A stretch of DNA of 64,000 nt from Thiomicrorhabdus sp033238645. GTDB lineage: Bacteria; Pseudomonadota; Gammaproteobacteria; Thiomicrospirales; Thiomicrospiraceae. Positions 8,109 to 16,505 of the stretch are shown one piece after another (within the stretch, counting starts at the first letter, position 1; each line of letters begins with the position of its first letter). Under the pieces are notes generated by a model. That model was not told the DNA's origin. It saw only the letters and a program-made list of their open reading frames with translations, and did no database searches. The stretch covers positions 186,001-250,000 of the forward strand of contig BQXR01000003.1 in NCBI GenBank assembly GCA_033238645.1, in the 5' to 3' direction. Made by a program: the position numbers and the translations under genes.

Positions 8109-9125
8109 ATGAACGTTTATTACGATAAAGACTGTGATCTATCAATCATCAAGAGCAAAAAAGTAGCCATTATTGGTTTTGGTTCTCAGGGTCACGCTCA
8201 CGCAGCTAACCTAAAAGATTCTGGTGTTGATGTCACTGTTGGTCTACGTGCTGGTTCTTCATCTATTGCTAAAGCTGAAGGTTACGGCCTTAAGACTGCT
8301 GATGTTGCTACTGCAGTTGCAGGTGCTGACGTTGTTATGCTTCTTACGCCAGATGAGTTCCAGTCTGTTCTTTATAAAGAAGAGATTGAGCCTAACATCA
8401 AGCAAGGTGCTGTATTAGCATTTGCTCACGGTTTTGCAATCATCTATAACCAAGTTGCGCCGCGTAAAGATCTTGATGTCATCATGGTTGCTCCTAAGGC
8501 ACCTGGTCACACAGTACGTTCTGAGTTTGTACGTGGAGGGGGTGTTCCTGACCTTATCGCTGTTCAGCAGGACGCTTCTGGTAATGCAAAAGAGATCGCT
8601 CTATCTTACGCTTCTGGTGTGGGTGGTGGACGTACTGCAATTATCGAAACAACTTTCCGTGATGAGTGTGAAACTGACCTTTTTGGTGAGCAAGCGGTTC
8701 TTTGTGGTGGTGCAGTTGAGCTAGTTAAAGCTGGTTTTGATACGTTAGTAGAAGCTGGATACGAGCCAGAAATGGCATACTTCGAGTGTCTACACGAGCT
8801 TAAGTTAATTGTTGACCTAATGTTCGAAGGCGGAATCGCTGACATGAACTACTCAATCTCAAACAACGCCGAGTACGGTGAGTATGTTACTGGTCCTCAG
8901 GTTATCAACGCTGAGTCTCGTGAAGCAATGCGTATTGCGTTGAAGAACATTCAATCTGGTGAGTATGCTAAGCAGTTCATCCTTGAAGGTCAGTCTGGTT
9001 ACCCATCAATGACTGCTGCGCGTCGTAACAACGCAGAGCACGGTATTGAAGTAGTTGGTAAGAAGCTTCGTACAATGATGCCTTGGATTGCAGCGAATAA
9101 AATTGTAGATCAAGACAAAAACTAA
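8109..9125 (+). CDS. ilvC: Ketol-acid reductoisomerase
   Basis: IlvC isomerises and reduces acetolactate or acetohydroxybutyrate with NADPH, the second common step of branched-chain amino acid synthesis. This is the class I short form at 338 residues. It has the Rossmann motif GFGSQGHAHA near residue 24 and an R-x-G-S-S-S phosphate-binding loop (GLRAGSSS) that indicates NADPH preference. The C-terminal knotted domain carries metal-binding acids (DLFGEQAVLCGG, ECLHELKLIVDL). It follows ilvN by 120 bases and ends the operon at a terminator. Confidence 0.97.
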   Translation: MNVYYDKDCDLSIIKSKKVAIIGFGSQGHAHAANLKDSGVDVTVGLRAGSSSIAKAEGYGLKTADVATAVAGADVVMLLTPDEFQSVLYKEEIEPNIKQGAVLAFAHGFAIIYNQVAPRKDLDVIMVAPKAPGHTVRSEFVRGGGVPDLIAVQQDASGNAKEIALSYASGVGGGRTAIIETTFRDECETDLFGEQAVLCGGAVELVKAGFDTLVEAGYEPEMAYFECLHELKLIVDLMFEGGIADMNYSISNNAEYGEYVTGPQVINAESREAMRIALKNIQSGEYAKQFILEGQSGYPSMTAARRNNAEHGIEVVGKKLRTMMPWIAANKIVDQDKN

Positions 9126-9244
9126 TTTTTTTTAGCGGCTTGTTTTGCCCAGCTCTGCGTTGGTCTTTGGTTCGTTTAGTTTACTAAACTTCACCCAAGA
9201 CCGCCTTGATCTGAACAAAAACGCTCGCTAAAATTGTTTGTTGA

Positions 9245-9269
9245 AAGCCCGCCTAACGCGGGTTTTTTT
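9245..9269 (+). terminator. Intrinsic terminator after ilvC
   Basis: CCCGC-CTAAC-GCGGG hairpin followed by T7, about 120 bases after the ilvC stop. Confidence 0.8.
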
Positions 9270-9280
9270 GTGCCTAGATA

Positions 9281-9300
9281 TTTTGAGCAGGGGGGGTAAG
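9281..9300 (+). repeat. G-run repeat, copy 2
   Basis: TTTTGAGCA, seven G, TAAG. This is a copy of the full consensus in intergenic DNA just past the ilvC terminator. Confidence 0.85.
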
Positions 9301-10140
9301 GTTTTATTCATAACACATGCTTCAATATCGTCAATAATCCCTTCGCTTCTATAGACCTTTTTAGAAACTCTTTAATACCCATGCTACAAGCACTTCGTTA
9401 TGTTCATCTTCCTCAATTCTATGGACAGGTCAATATACTTATTGAATGCAGGGTATTGGATATTCTGTCGAACAGGATGGGGGTATTCAAGCGCGGTAAT
9501 CAGAATTTTAGTGAGGACATTAGTTGTGGAAGAAAAGCTTTTATATACTGAAGAACAGTCCAAAGAGACAAAAAAATGGCCGCCAGCCATGACTCGGCAA
9601 GCATTTTACTTTCCAGTCGTGTTTTATATCATGATCAGTGGGTACTTGTTGGCCACGCCAATGGACGAGTGGATGCCAATATTTCTGTGCAGTACCGTGA
9701 AAAGATGACTCTGTTGTATGTCATCTTTCAACTATTTTTCTGGTACAGATTATTGAAAATACTACATGAAATATATTTGAATCGAACTAGATTTGCTATG
9801 GTACATTCCTGTTAAAGCAAACTTATGTAGTAAACCTAGTTTTATGATATTCAGTTTAATCATATTTTTTTCTGTATCTTATTTGGTTTGATAGGCAATA
9901 TTTATTTGGGTTCTGAGGTTTATCTAACACTTGATCAGCTTGATAATATAGCTACTCATTGGATTGATGCTGATGCGGCAAAGTTGAATTTAATATTTGG
10001 TTTTTTGCTTATGAAGTTTGGGCATATTGCTCTAGAATCTCAAATGATAATTGAGGTTGTTAAGCTATATTTGGTCATAAAGTTTTGTAGTAGATTCTTT
10101 TAGTCTTTATACATAGTCTAGAATTAGATTCTGTACCCTA
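9301..10140. other. 840 bases without a recognisable gene
   Basis: Only short frames are present. These are 9381-9551 (+, 56 codons, starting MLQALRYVHLPQFYGQ), 9576-9815 (+, 79 codons, starting MAASHDSASILLSSRVLYHD) and 9888-10103 (+, 71 codons, starting MIGNIYLGSEVYLTL). None has a good ribosome-binding site or a family I recognise. The first two are adjacent and in different frames, so they could be pieces of one decayed gene. Base composition is more AT-rich than the flanking genes, which fits eroded or acquired DNA. Confidence 0.4.
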
Positions 10141-10163
10141 AAGGGCATAAAAGCAGGGGAGGC

Positions 10164-10192
10164 ACAAAAAAGGCCAGATAACTGGCCTTTTT
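10164..10192. terminator. Intrinsic terminator after the pcm-like gene
   Basis: AAAAAAGGCCAG-ATAA-CTGGCCTTTTT is a strong symmetric hairpin with A and T tracts. It lies just past the 3' end of the minus-strand methyltransferase gene and is likely bidirectional. Confidence 0.85.
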
Positions 10193-10219
10193 GGATTGGA
10201 TTAAACTAGGTGTTCGAAA

Positions 10220-10867
10220 TTAGAACTCGAAACTATCGCCTTTAGCACTATTTGTTAATGGTGCTAGCTCTGTTTCAAACAGACTCTCTAGCTCCCACTC
10301 GTCGTTGCTGACGCGGGTTAAGACTTGTGCGGTCATTACGGGAGCTTTTCCTGCGACTACACATAGTCGGCCACCTAGGGTTAATTTCTCTTTAAAGCCT
10401 TGTGGAATTGTTTCAACTGAACCCGTTAGGATAATTACGTCATAGTCTTGACCATCATTCCAGTTTTGCGCGCCATCACCAATTTGATAGGTGATGTTGT
10501 CAAAATCTGCTAAGCGGGTTTTAGCGGTTTTCTGTAGTGCTTCGTGAAGCTCAACTGTGGTAACAGAAGCAGCTTGTTTGGCAATTAATGCGGTTAGATA
10601 ACCACTACCTGTCCCAATCTCTAGAACGGTGTCTTCAGCGTCGATATCTAGTGCTTGCAGAAGTTTGCCTTCCACGCGTGGGTGCATCATCGCTTGATTA
10701 TTACCAATGGGTAACTCAATATCACTATAGGCTAGGCCTTCTTTTCCAACTTCAACAAATAGATGGCGCGGTGTGTCCATTAGTAAATCAAGAATCTTTG
10801 GGTCAAGTACATCCCATGGACGAATTTGTTGTTCTACCATGAAATAACGAGCTTGATCTAAGTTCAT
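10220..10867 (-). CDS. Protein-L-isoaspartate O-methyltransferase family protein
   Basis: This 215-residue class I methyltransferase has the SAM motif VLEIGTGSGYLTAL near residue 81. The N-terminal segment MVEQQIRPWDVLDPKILDLL is typical of the Pcm-like branch often found beside tolC in gammaproteobacteria. No tolC is next to it here. True Pcm repairs isoaspartate residues in aged proteins. This paralogous branch keeps the fold, but its substrate is less certain, so the family name is safer than the enzyme name. Confidence 0.82.
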   Translation of the reverse strand: MNLDQARYFMVEQQIRPWDVLDPKILDLLMDTPRHLFVEVGKEGLAYSDIELPIGNNQAMMHPRVEGKLLQALDIDAEDTVLEIGTGSGYLTALIAKQAASVTTVELHEALQKTAKTRLADFDNITYQIGDGAQNWNDGQDYDVIILTGSVETIPQGFKEKLTLGGRLCVVAGKAPVMTAQVLTRVSNDEWELESLFETELAPLTNSAKGDSFEF

Positions 10868-11081
10868 ATATTGATCCTTTTCTATTGCGTCTCAAGCCCC
10901 GTGATAGGGCTTTATAGTGTTTAGTTAAGTCGGCTTTCTGTTCGGTCAAATTTTGACCTAAAAAATAATTCAATGATTATAGCCAAAAAACCAAACTTTA
11001 TAAACGTTAATCTCGCAAAGTCTATTAGTCAGGCGTTTAAATCCAGTTTAAATCAAAATCAAGCGTGGTAATATTCTCCCT

Positions 11082-12008
11082 ATGAGCCAGATAATCACAG
11101 TACCTTTTATAGGTCGTATCTCCCCTGAATATCACTATCTATTTGCACAGATTGATGAAGTAGTGCCTATAGAGCAGTCTTTTGCAGACAGCACACATGT
11201 GCTTTGGCATTTTGAGCAGGGGGGGGGGCAACAGTTTCTCAAGCTGTGTGACCATAATAAGTGCCTATCATCGGTATTTTGGCAGTTAATGAAATCCCTA
11301 TTCTCGTTAGATTTGCCCGTTGCACTGGGGTCTTATGATGAGGTTTATGAGCTTATTGCAGATAGATCCCTTTGTAGGCTGCCAAAATTAATTGTCTCGG
11401 CTTCTTGTGAGGTCTCTGAAGATGATCATTTCTCTGCATTTATATTGACGGATTTTATTCAGGGTTATGCACTTGATCCATTAACTATTTCCAATCAGCA
11501 GGTTGAGCAGTTGGCGGGGCATATAGCCTCTTTACATCAAAGCAGTTCAGAAACTGCGGGGCCTGTGTTTGCCACACCAGAGAGCCAGCGGGCAACGATA
11601 GACCAGTGGCAAGTTCGGCTTAAGTCAGTGTTAGTCAGTCTTGCAGAGCAACGGACGGATGAGTTTGCCGTGAGTGCTGTTGATTTGGTTGATCAGTTAC
11701 GCTTGGATGATTTTCAATTGATTATGCCCGATCTTCGTTGGGATCAGTTTTTGCAGCTTGAAGATGGTAACTTGGCGCTGGTAGATTTAGATGCGTTTGT
11801 CTGGGGGCCTAAGGCCTTAGAGTTGGTATTGCTTGAGTATCTGTTGGATGGCGAGCAGGCTGAGGTGTTTAAAACTGTTTATAGCCAAAAACATGAATTA
11901 CCAGATTTAGCTCTGGAACGACTGGTTTATCGAGTGGTGTTGTTTCAAATGAATGTACTTGGAGAGAGTGATTTACAAGTGTGGATGAACCACCCTAGTC
12001 GATTTTAA
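11082..12008 (+). CDS. Aminoglycoside/choline phosphotransferase-like protein
   Basis: This 308-residue protein has the kinase-like layout of the APH/choline kinase fold, with a hydrophobic FILTDFIQGY segment, a catalytic-loop candidate and a metal-binding candidate LVDLDAF. The usual HGD-xxxx-N loop reads MPDLRWDQF. The aspartate is kept, but the histidine and asparagine are replaced, so activity is doubtful or altered. A run of ten G (11219-11228, codons 46-49) belongs to the dispersed repeat and encodes FEQGGG. It converges with a thiamine uptake locus, which makes a thiamine- or choline-kinase role conceivable but unproven. Confidence 0.6.
   Translation: MSQIITVPFIGRISPEYHYLFAQIDEVVPIEQSFADSTHVLWHFEQGGGQQFLKLCDHNKCLSSVFWQLMKSLFSLDLPVALGSYDEVYELIADRSLCRLPKLIVSASCEVSEDDHFSAFILTDFIQGYALDPLTISNQQVEQLAGHIASLHQSSSETAGPVFATPESQRATIDQWQVRLKSVLVSLAEQRTDEFAVSAVDLVDQLRLDDFQLIMPDLRWDQFLQLEDGNLALVDLDAFVWGPKALELVLLEYLLDGEQAEVFKTVYSQKHELPDLALERLVYRVVLFQMNVLGESDLQVWMNHPSRF
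11210..11228 (+). repeat. G-run repeat, copy 3 (inside a coding sequence)
   Basis: TTTTGAGCA followed by ten G, the longest tract seen. It lies in frame near the 5' end of the phosphotransferase-like gene as TTT GAG CAG GGG GGG GGG. Confidence 0.85.
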
Positions 12009-12048
12009 TCTAAAACTGACTAGAGTGATTGTTGTAAGTGGCTTAGTT

Positions 12049-12074
12049 GGTTTAGAGGGTTTAGAGGGTTTAAG
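12049..12074. repeat. Short tandem repeat GGTTTAGAG
   Basis: About three copies of a nine-base unit (two exact, the last diverging) lie between the convergent phosphotransferase gene and the PnuT-like gene. The last copy overlaps the 3' end of the PnuT-like gene. Confidence 0.6.
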
Positions 12075-12693
12075 TCGCTAAAGCCGCTTTCTGCTGAAGC
12101 TTTTTCCAGTTCAAATATCCGTAAACCGCCAGAACCAGATAGACTAAAAACATAATAATGGTCACGTAGTAACCTGTTTGCAGATAGAGCACTATGGCTG
12201 CCGCATCAATCACAATCCAGTAGAGCCAGTTTTCAATAACCTTTCGCGCCATTAAGATGGTGTTCATTACCGAGAATACGGTAACTGCGGCATCTAAGTA
12301 GGGCATTCTTGCTTCAGCGTTGTTTGATAAGTAGAATCCAATCAACCCTGTTAACACGACCCCTGTACCAACAAAAATTATATGGAACTTGATTGGACGG
12401 GCAGTTATTCTGAGGGTGTTTTCAGACTCAGCCTGTTTACGCCATAATATAAAGCCATAGACCGCCATCGCCATATAGTAGGCGTTAAGGATAGACTGCA
12501 TTGGTAGTTGGCCTTCCCAAAACAGTAGGGTATAGATCAAGGTACTTAATAGCGCTGTTGGCCAGCACCAGATGGACTCTTTAGAGGCGAGTATCACATA
12601 GATAATACCTAAGCTTGCTGCCAGCCACTCCCAGCCAGATTGACCGAGTAGAGAGCTAATGATGGACGTAAATAGGTTCTCATCAACAGGCAT
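12070..12693 (-). CDS. pnuT: PnuC-family transporter, predicted thiamine transporter PnuT
   Basis: This 207-residue membrane protein is of the PnuC family. About seven hydrophobic helices and the motifs GWEWLAASLGIIYVILASKES (start) and YWIVIDAAAIVLYLQTGYY are visible. PnuC proteins carry nicotinamide riboside. Members next to thiamine genes under TPP riboswitches are called PnuT and carry thiamine. Here the gene overlaps a thiamine-binding-protein gene by 11 bases and lies downstream of a TPP-riboswitch-controlled TonB receptor, which supports thiamine as substrate. Confidence 0.85.
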   Translation of the reverse strand: MPVDENLFTSIISSLLGQSGWEWLAASLGIIYVILASKESIWCWPTALLSTLIYTLLFWEGQLPMQSILNAYYMAMAVYGFILWRKQAESENTLRITARPIKFHIIFVGTGVVLTGLIGFYLSNNAEARMPYLDAAVTVFSVMNTILMARKVIENWLYWIVIDAAAIVLYLQTGYYVTIIMFLVYLVLAVYGYLNWKKLQQKAALAT

Positions 12694-12949
12694 GGATATT
12701 GGCCTTCTCTCTATCTGTACCGATCAACTTAAGGACAAAAACCGTTTCTGGAATTTGTTCTAAAACATGCAAAATTTCACTGTCTATTGCATCCATCACT
12801 GGACGGTAGTTACCAAACACTTGCGTACTCATGCTATTACGTTGAATGCTAATATTAGGTTGTTTTTCAATGCGCTCAATAAAGTCAATAATCGGCTGGC
12901 AGAACTGATCTCTTAAAGGGTACATACTAATATCGATTGAAACTTTCAT
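12683..12949 (-). CDS. Thiamine-binding protein, YkoF/MTH1187 family
   Basis: This 88-residue protein matches the small ferredoxin-like thiamine-binding family. It has an N-terminal strand KVSIDISMYPL, a central NISIQRNSMSTQVFGNY and the helix ILHVLEQIPET. YkoF-type proteins bind thiamine or its pyrimidine part. The gene lies between the TonB receptor and pnuT and overlaps pnuT, so it is probably a cytoplasmic binding partner or buffer for imported thiamine. There is no signal peptide. Confidence 0.78.
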   Translation of the reverse strand: MKVSIDISMYPLRDQFCQPIIDFIERIEKQPNISIQRNSMSTQVFGNYRPVMDAIDSEILHVLEQIPETVFVLKLIGTDREKANIHAC

Positions 12950-12986
12950 CGTTCTTCCTATGTTTGGGTGTTATAAATTTAGAGAT

Positions 12987-13011
12987 AAAAAAAGGGCTCG
13001 TTTAAGAGCCC
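12987..13011 (-). terminator. Intrinsic terminator after the TonB receptor gene
   Basis: GGGCTC-GTTTAA-GAGCCC hairpin followed on the minus strand by T7. It lies between the receptor gene and the thiamine-binding-protein gene, so it may lower, but need not abolish, read-through into the two downstream genes. Confidence 0.75.
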
Positions 13012-13027
13012 CTAGTTTAACTGAGTA

Positions 13028-15070
13028 TTAGAAATATACTCTAGCGGTTACACCAAGTTGTCTTGGGTCGCCTAGGCGAGTGTAAGTTGAAGGATTAGTG
13101 TATGGAGCATTAAAGTCAAAGTGGAATCCACGAGTTGCATAAGCTTCATCTGTTAGGTTTTTACCCCATAGGTAGACTTCATAAGCATCTGTTTCATAGC
13201 CAATTCGAGCGTTGATGATATGGTAAGCTTCTGATTTAGCATTATGTACATTGTCAAAGTAGAAGCTATCCATTGCGGTTACGTCAGTCTGTGCAAAAAA
13301 ACCATTGCTAGCACGATACTTAGCACCTAAGTTGATTTGGTAGCTTGGAGCATGTGCTTGCTCACGACCGTCAACGGTAAATGAGCTGTTAAGTGGTGTG
13401 CCTGATGTTCCTGTTTGGATTAAGCCAATGCTTCCGTAGGTGTTGAAGGCTGGGTTAAGTTGGAAGTTAAAGTCCGCTTCTAAACCAAAGTTTTGTGCAC
13501 TATCAAGGTTTTCGGTATAGAAAACCCAGTTTGTTCCTGAAGCAGGATCATAGGTGTAACCATCAAACTGTGGATTGGTTCTATCCATATAGAACGCGGT
13601 TATATTAGTTTGTAGACCAATGGCACTGTAGTTGGTTTTTAAACCAATCTCATAGTTTATTAGGGTTTCAGCATCGTAGCTAAGGTATTTAGCATCGGTA
13701 CCTGCTGGTTGACCAGCATTAAACCCGCCTGCTTTATAACCACGAGTCACGCCTGCAAAAGCAGTATAAGTATCGCTGTATTTATAGTTGTACGTTAAGT
13801 TAGCACCCCATAAAGCTTCACCGGGAGAGTATACTTCGCCAGCACTGTTGCTGAATAGACTCGAGTTTCTCTCTGCTCGTGCACCCGTTGTCAGCGTAGA
13901 TTTAGAGCTGATTGAGTAATCTAACTGACCAAAAGCAGCCAGTTTATCTAGTGTGTAGTTACTGTATGATGCCCCCCAATACTCAGTTTGGTTAGACTCA
14001 TCTAGTTTGGATGCATAAACACCTACAAGCCAATCGGTACTGTCATTGATGCGCGACTGCGGTGTTGATACCCAGCGTAACTCTTGGCTTGCCGTTGAGC
14101 GTTGCTTGTCATTTTGGAAAGTACCACCTGAAGTGGCTGTCCAGTCATCATCATAGCTATAAGTCATATCTGAAAATGCCAGGCTTGTTTTTGAGATAAG
14201 CTCATAGTTGGCATTACCTTTCCAAGAAACCTTGACTGATCCAGCATTAGAGCGTTGAGTATCTTTACCAGGTTCATTAGTTAAGGTCGTTAGCGTATTA
14301 TCTTTAGCCCAAGCATCATAACCATTATCTAGGTTTGCATGAACTAACGAGATATCAACTTTCGTATCGTTGTTAGGTGTGATACGGAACTTGGCACGTA
14401 GATTAAGCTCGTCACGTCCATTGGTATCAGTCAGGTTTAGCGTCTCATTAGAACGGAAGCCGTCGCTCTTATGTTTAAATGCCGAGATGCGATACTGCGG
14501 GGCATTCGCTTCTGAGCTAAATGGGCCGCTAGTCATGAAACCAAGCTCTTTTAAATTGTCTTGACCCGCAGAGGCTTCAATCATGCTTTCGCGTGTTGCT
14601 GTTGGATCATTTGTTTGGATATTAATTAAACCTGCGATGGCACTCTGTCCGTAGCGTGTATTTTGTGGGCCACGAAGTACTTCAACTTGCTTCACATCAA
14701 ATAGGTTACCCGTCATGCCAATACCACTAAAGTCAATATCATCAATGGCAAAACCAACACTTGAATTTGGCGCACCAGTATATTCATCTCTTTCACCAAT
14801 GCCACGAATCTGAATGTGACGGGCACGGGAACTCTGTCCTGAGAAGTTTACGTTTGGCGTTTTAAGGAGAATGTCATCAAGGTGTATAGCGCCTTGATCC
14901 TGAAGCTCAGTACTGCTTTTGATATCAATACTGGTAGGCATATCTTGTTCTGTAGCTTCACGAAGATCTGCTGTCACAATGACTGGTGCTAATTGGGTTT
15001 CAGCATAACTAGCTGCAGGCATTAAGCAGACCAAAATTGCTGCATGAAGAGAGTGTTGTTTAAATCGCAT
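13028..15070 (-). CDS. TonB-dependent outer-membrane receptor, predicted thiamine receptor
   Basis: The protein is 680 residues from the start chosen here. A signal peptide ends at SYAE, followed by a TonB-box-like APVIVTA. A plug domain follows (VLRGPQNTRYGQSAIAG) and then a 22-strand barrel ending in VTARVYF with a C-terminal aromatic residue. An ATG at 15118 would add 16 residues, but it lacks a ribosome-binding site and would disturb the signal peptide, whereas AAAGGA precedes 15070. A TPP riboswitch lies in the leader and thiamine genes lie downstream, so thiamine or a derivative is the likely cargo. Confidence 0.87.
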   Translation of the reverse strand: MRFKQHSLHAAILVCLMPAASYAETQLAPVIVTADLREATEQDMPTSIDIKSSTELQDQGAIHLDDILLKTPNVNFSGQSSRARHIQIRGIGERDEYTGAPNSSVGFAIDDIDFSGIGMTGNLFDVKQVEVLRGPQNTRYGQSAIAGLINIQTNDPTATRESMIEASAGQDNLKELGFMTSGPFSSEANAPQYRISAFKHKSDGFRSNETLNLTDTNGRDELNLRAKFRITPNNDTKVDISLVHANLDNGYDAWAKDNTLTTLTNEPGKDTQRSNAGSVKVSWKGNANYELISKTSLAFSDMTYSYDDDWTATSGGTFQNDKQRSTASQELRWVSTPQSRINDSTDWLVGVYASKLDESNQTEYWGASYSNYTLDKLAAFGQLDYSISSKSTLTTGARAERNSSLFSNSAGEVYSPGEALWGANLTYNYKYSDTYTAFAGVTRGYKAGGFNAGQPAGTDAKYLSYDAETLINYEIGLKTNYSAIGLQTNITAFYMDRTNPQFDGYTYDPASGTNWVFYTENLDSAQNFGLEADFNFQLNPAFNTYGSIGLIQTGTSGTPLNSSFTVDGREQAHAPSYQINLGAKYRASNGFFAQTDVTAMDSFYFDNVHNAKSEAYHIINARIGYETDAYEVYLWGKNLTDEAYATRGFHFDFNAPYTNPSTYTRLGDPRQLGVTARVYF

Positions 15071-15186
15071 GGATTTGATATTCCTTTTAGCAAATAAAAG
15101 GACAGGAGTCGTAAGCATTTTGTGAAATAAAGAGTGACAAACTCAACTATTTCTTGTAACAGTGGAGTTCCCCAAAAATGCATTTA

Positions 15187-15274
15187 GCCTGTCCCTACGC
15201 CAGTATTATCTGGATCAGGTTCATAGAGTTTTCATGGCTGAAATCTCAGGCTATTAAAGTAGCCGCCCCTAGGC
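15187..15274 (-). promoter_or_regulatory. TPP riboswitch (THI element)
   Basis: Read on the minus strand, the element opens with GCCTAGGGGC. It contains the pyrimidine-binding CTGAGA and then GAACCTGATCCAGATAATAC, and closes with GCGTAGGGA and GGC. These are the conserved cores of the thiamine pyrophosphate aptamer. It lies about 115 bases upstream of the TonB receptor start. Binding of TPP would lower receptor expression. I see no strong terminator between aptamer and start, so translational control is more likely. Confidence 0.95.
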
Positions 15275-15421
15275 ATAAGAATTTTTTTTATAGTTATATA
15301 AAAAAACAAGGGGATTTTATCTCATTTTGATCTGAAAATTAAGTTAAATTAAATGGCAGGGCTTCGATAGAGTAAGTAAATATCTGTGTATTGGCTTTAA
15401 GAGAAAGGTTTAAGGGAATCA

Positions 15422-16300
15422 ATGTCTAAACAAGGTAATAATTCAAGTGCCAGTCAAGAAATCATAGAGTGTATGAAGGCTGTGGATGATCTGCCGCACT
15501 CTCCCGCTGCGCTGGTTAAGCTTGAAAAGGAGTTGGCGACCAATCCAGACGTTAATATTGGTGAAATTGTCCTGCTTGTGGCTCAAGACCCTAGTTTAGC
15601 GGCAGGTATCATTGGTGTCGTTAATTCAGCAAAGTATACGACGGGAAAACTGGTCTCTGATCTAAATGAGGCGATTGTCAGAGTTGGGGTTAAAGATGTC
15701 CGCGCGATGGCGCATGCTATCAATTACAAGTCCTCTATTAGAAGAAAGCCGCCATTTGGTGAGGTTGAGTTTTTAAGGCATGCGCTGGTTTCAGCCTTTA
15801 TTTCGCAGAATCTGGCAAAGCATTTAAAACTGAATAAAGGTGAGGCCTTTTTGTGCGGTTTGATGCATGATATGGGGGCTTACCTGTTAGCTGTTGAAGA
15901 CCGTGATAAGTATGTGCAGGTTATTAAATTAGTGGGTTTTGAAATTGATAAACTAGTCAGTTCAGAGAGTAGAATTTACGGTACACATCATGCAATGATG
16001 GGTGCTCGACTGCTTAAGGAGTGGAATTTTTCTCAAAAGGTGATCATGGGAGTCGCTTTTCACCATGCGCCTAATCTGGCTGAGGATCGATTTAAAGACT
16101 ATGCTTATTTGACCTGTTTGGCAGAGCAGGGCACATTTAGAGTTGGTGTGGAGAATGGTATCGCAGACCTGTCAGATGAAGATAGAGAGACGCCCTCCAT
16201 ATTTCTTTTATCTGCGCTGAGCTATTTTGATCTATCTTTAGAGGTCTTTGATAAGTTGGCTCAAGAAGGCATAGATGAAGTTGGGCTGGTCGGAATGTAG
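15422..16300 (+). CDS. HDOD domain protein
   Basis: This 292-residue protein consists mostly of one HDOD domain (about residues 15-230). That is a catalytically impaired HD-related fold used in signalling. Recognisable segments are PHSPAALVKLEKEL, GLMHDMGAYLL and GARLLKEWNFSQKVIMGVAFHH. No GGDEF, EAL or receiver domain is attached. Such proteins act as adaptors in c-di-GMP and stress signalling. The partner is unknown. A second HDOD protein is encoded at 26225-27073. A strong terminator follows. Confidence 0.85.
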   Translation: MSKQGNNSSASQEIIECMKAVDDLPHSPAALVKLEKELATNPDVNIGEIVLLVAQDPSLAAGIIGVVNSAKYTTGKLVSDLNEAIVRVGVKDVRAMAHAINYKSSIRRKPPFGEVEFLRHALVSAFISQNLAKHLKLNKGEAFLCGLMHDMGAYLLAVEDRDKYVQVIKLVGFEIDKLVSSESRIYGTHHAMMGARLLKEWNFSQKVIMGVAFHHAPNLAEDRFKDYAYLTCLAEQGTFRVGVENGIADLSDEDRETPSIFLLSALSYFDLSLEVFDKLAQEGIDEVGLVGM

Positions 16301-16350
16301 TATTGTCATTACATTAACGTGTTGTTAAGTCGCGGTATAAATTAATTGAA

Positions 16351-16383
16351 GCCACCTATTTGAATAAATAGGTGGCTTTTTTT
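16351..16383 (+). terminator. Intrinsic terminator after the first HDOD gene
   Basis: GCCACCTATTT and AAATAGGTGGC form an 11-bp stem, followed by T7. Confidence 0.9.
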
Positions 16384-16505
16384 GTTTTTAGGTTTGTATG
16401 AAGTATTTGTTAACTGTTTTAGCTTAATCTGTTTCTGAAGGGCGGCATAAAATGTTAGAATACTCGGCTAAATTTCATACAAGTATCTTAAAGAGAATTA
16501 AATCG

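Noticed and set aside
10148..10162. AAAAGCAGGGGAGGC as another element copy
   Set aside because: Only four G, and the GAG part of the core is missing. It is too weak to count.
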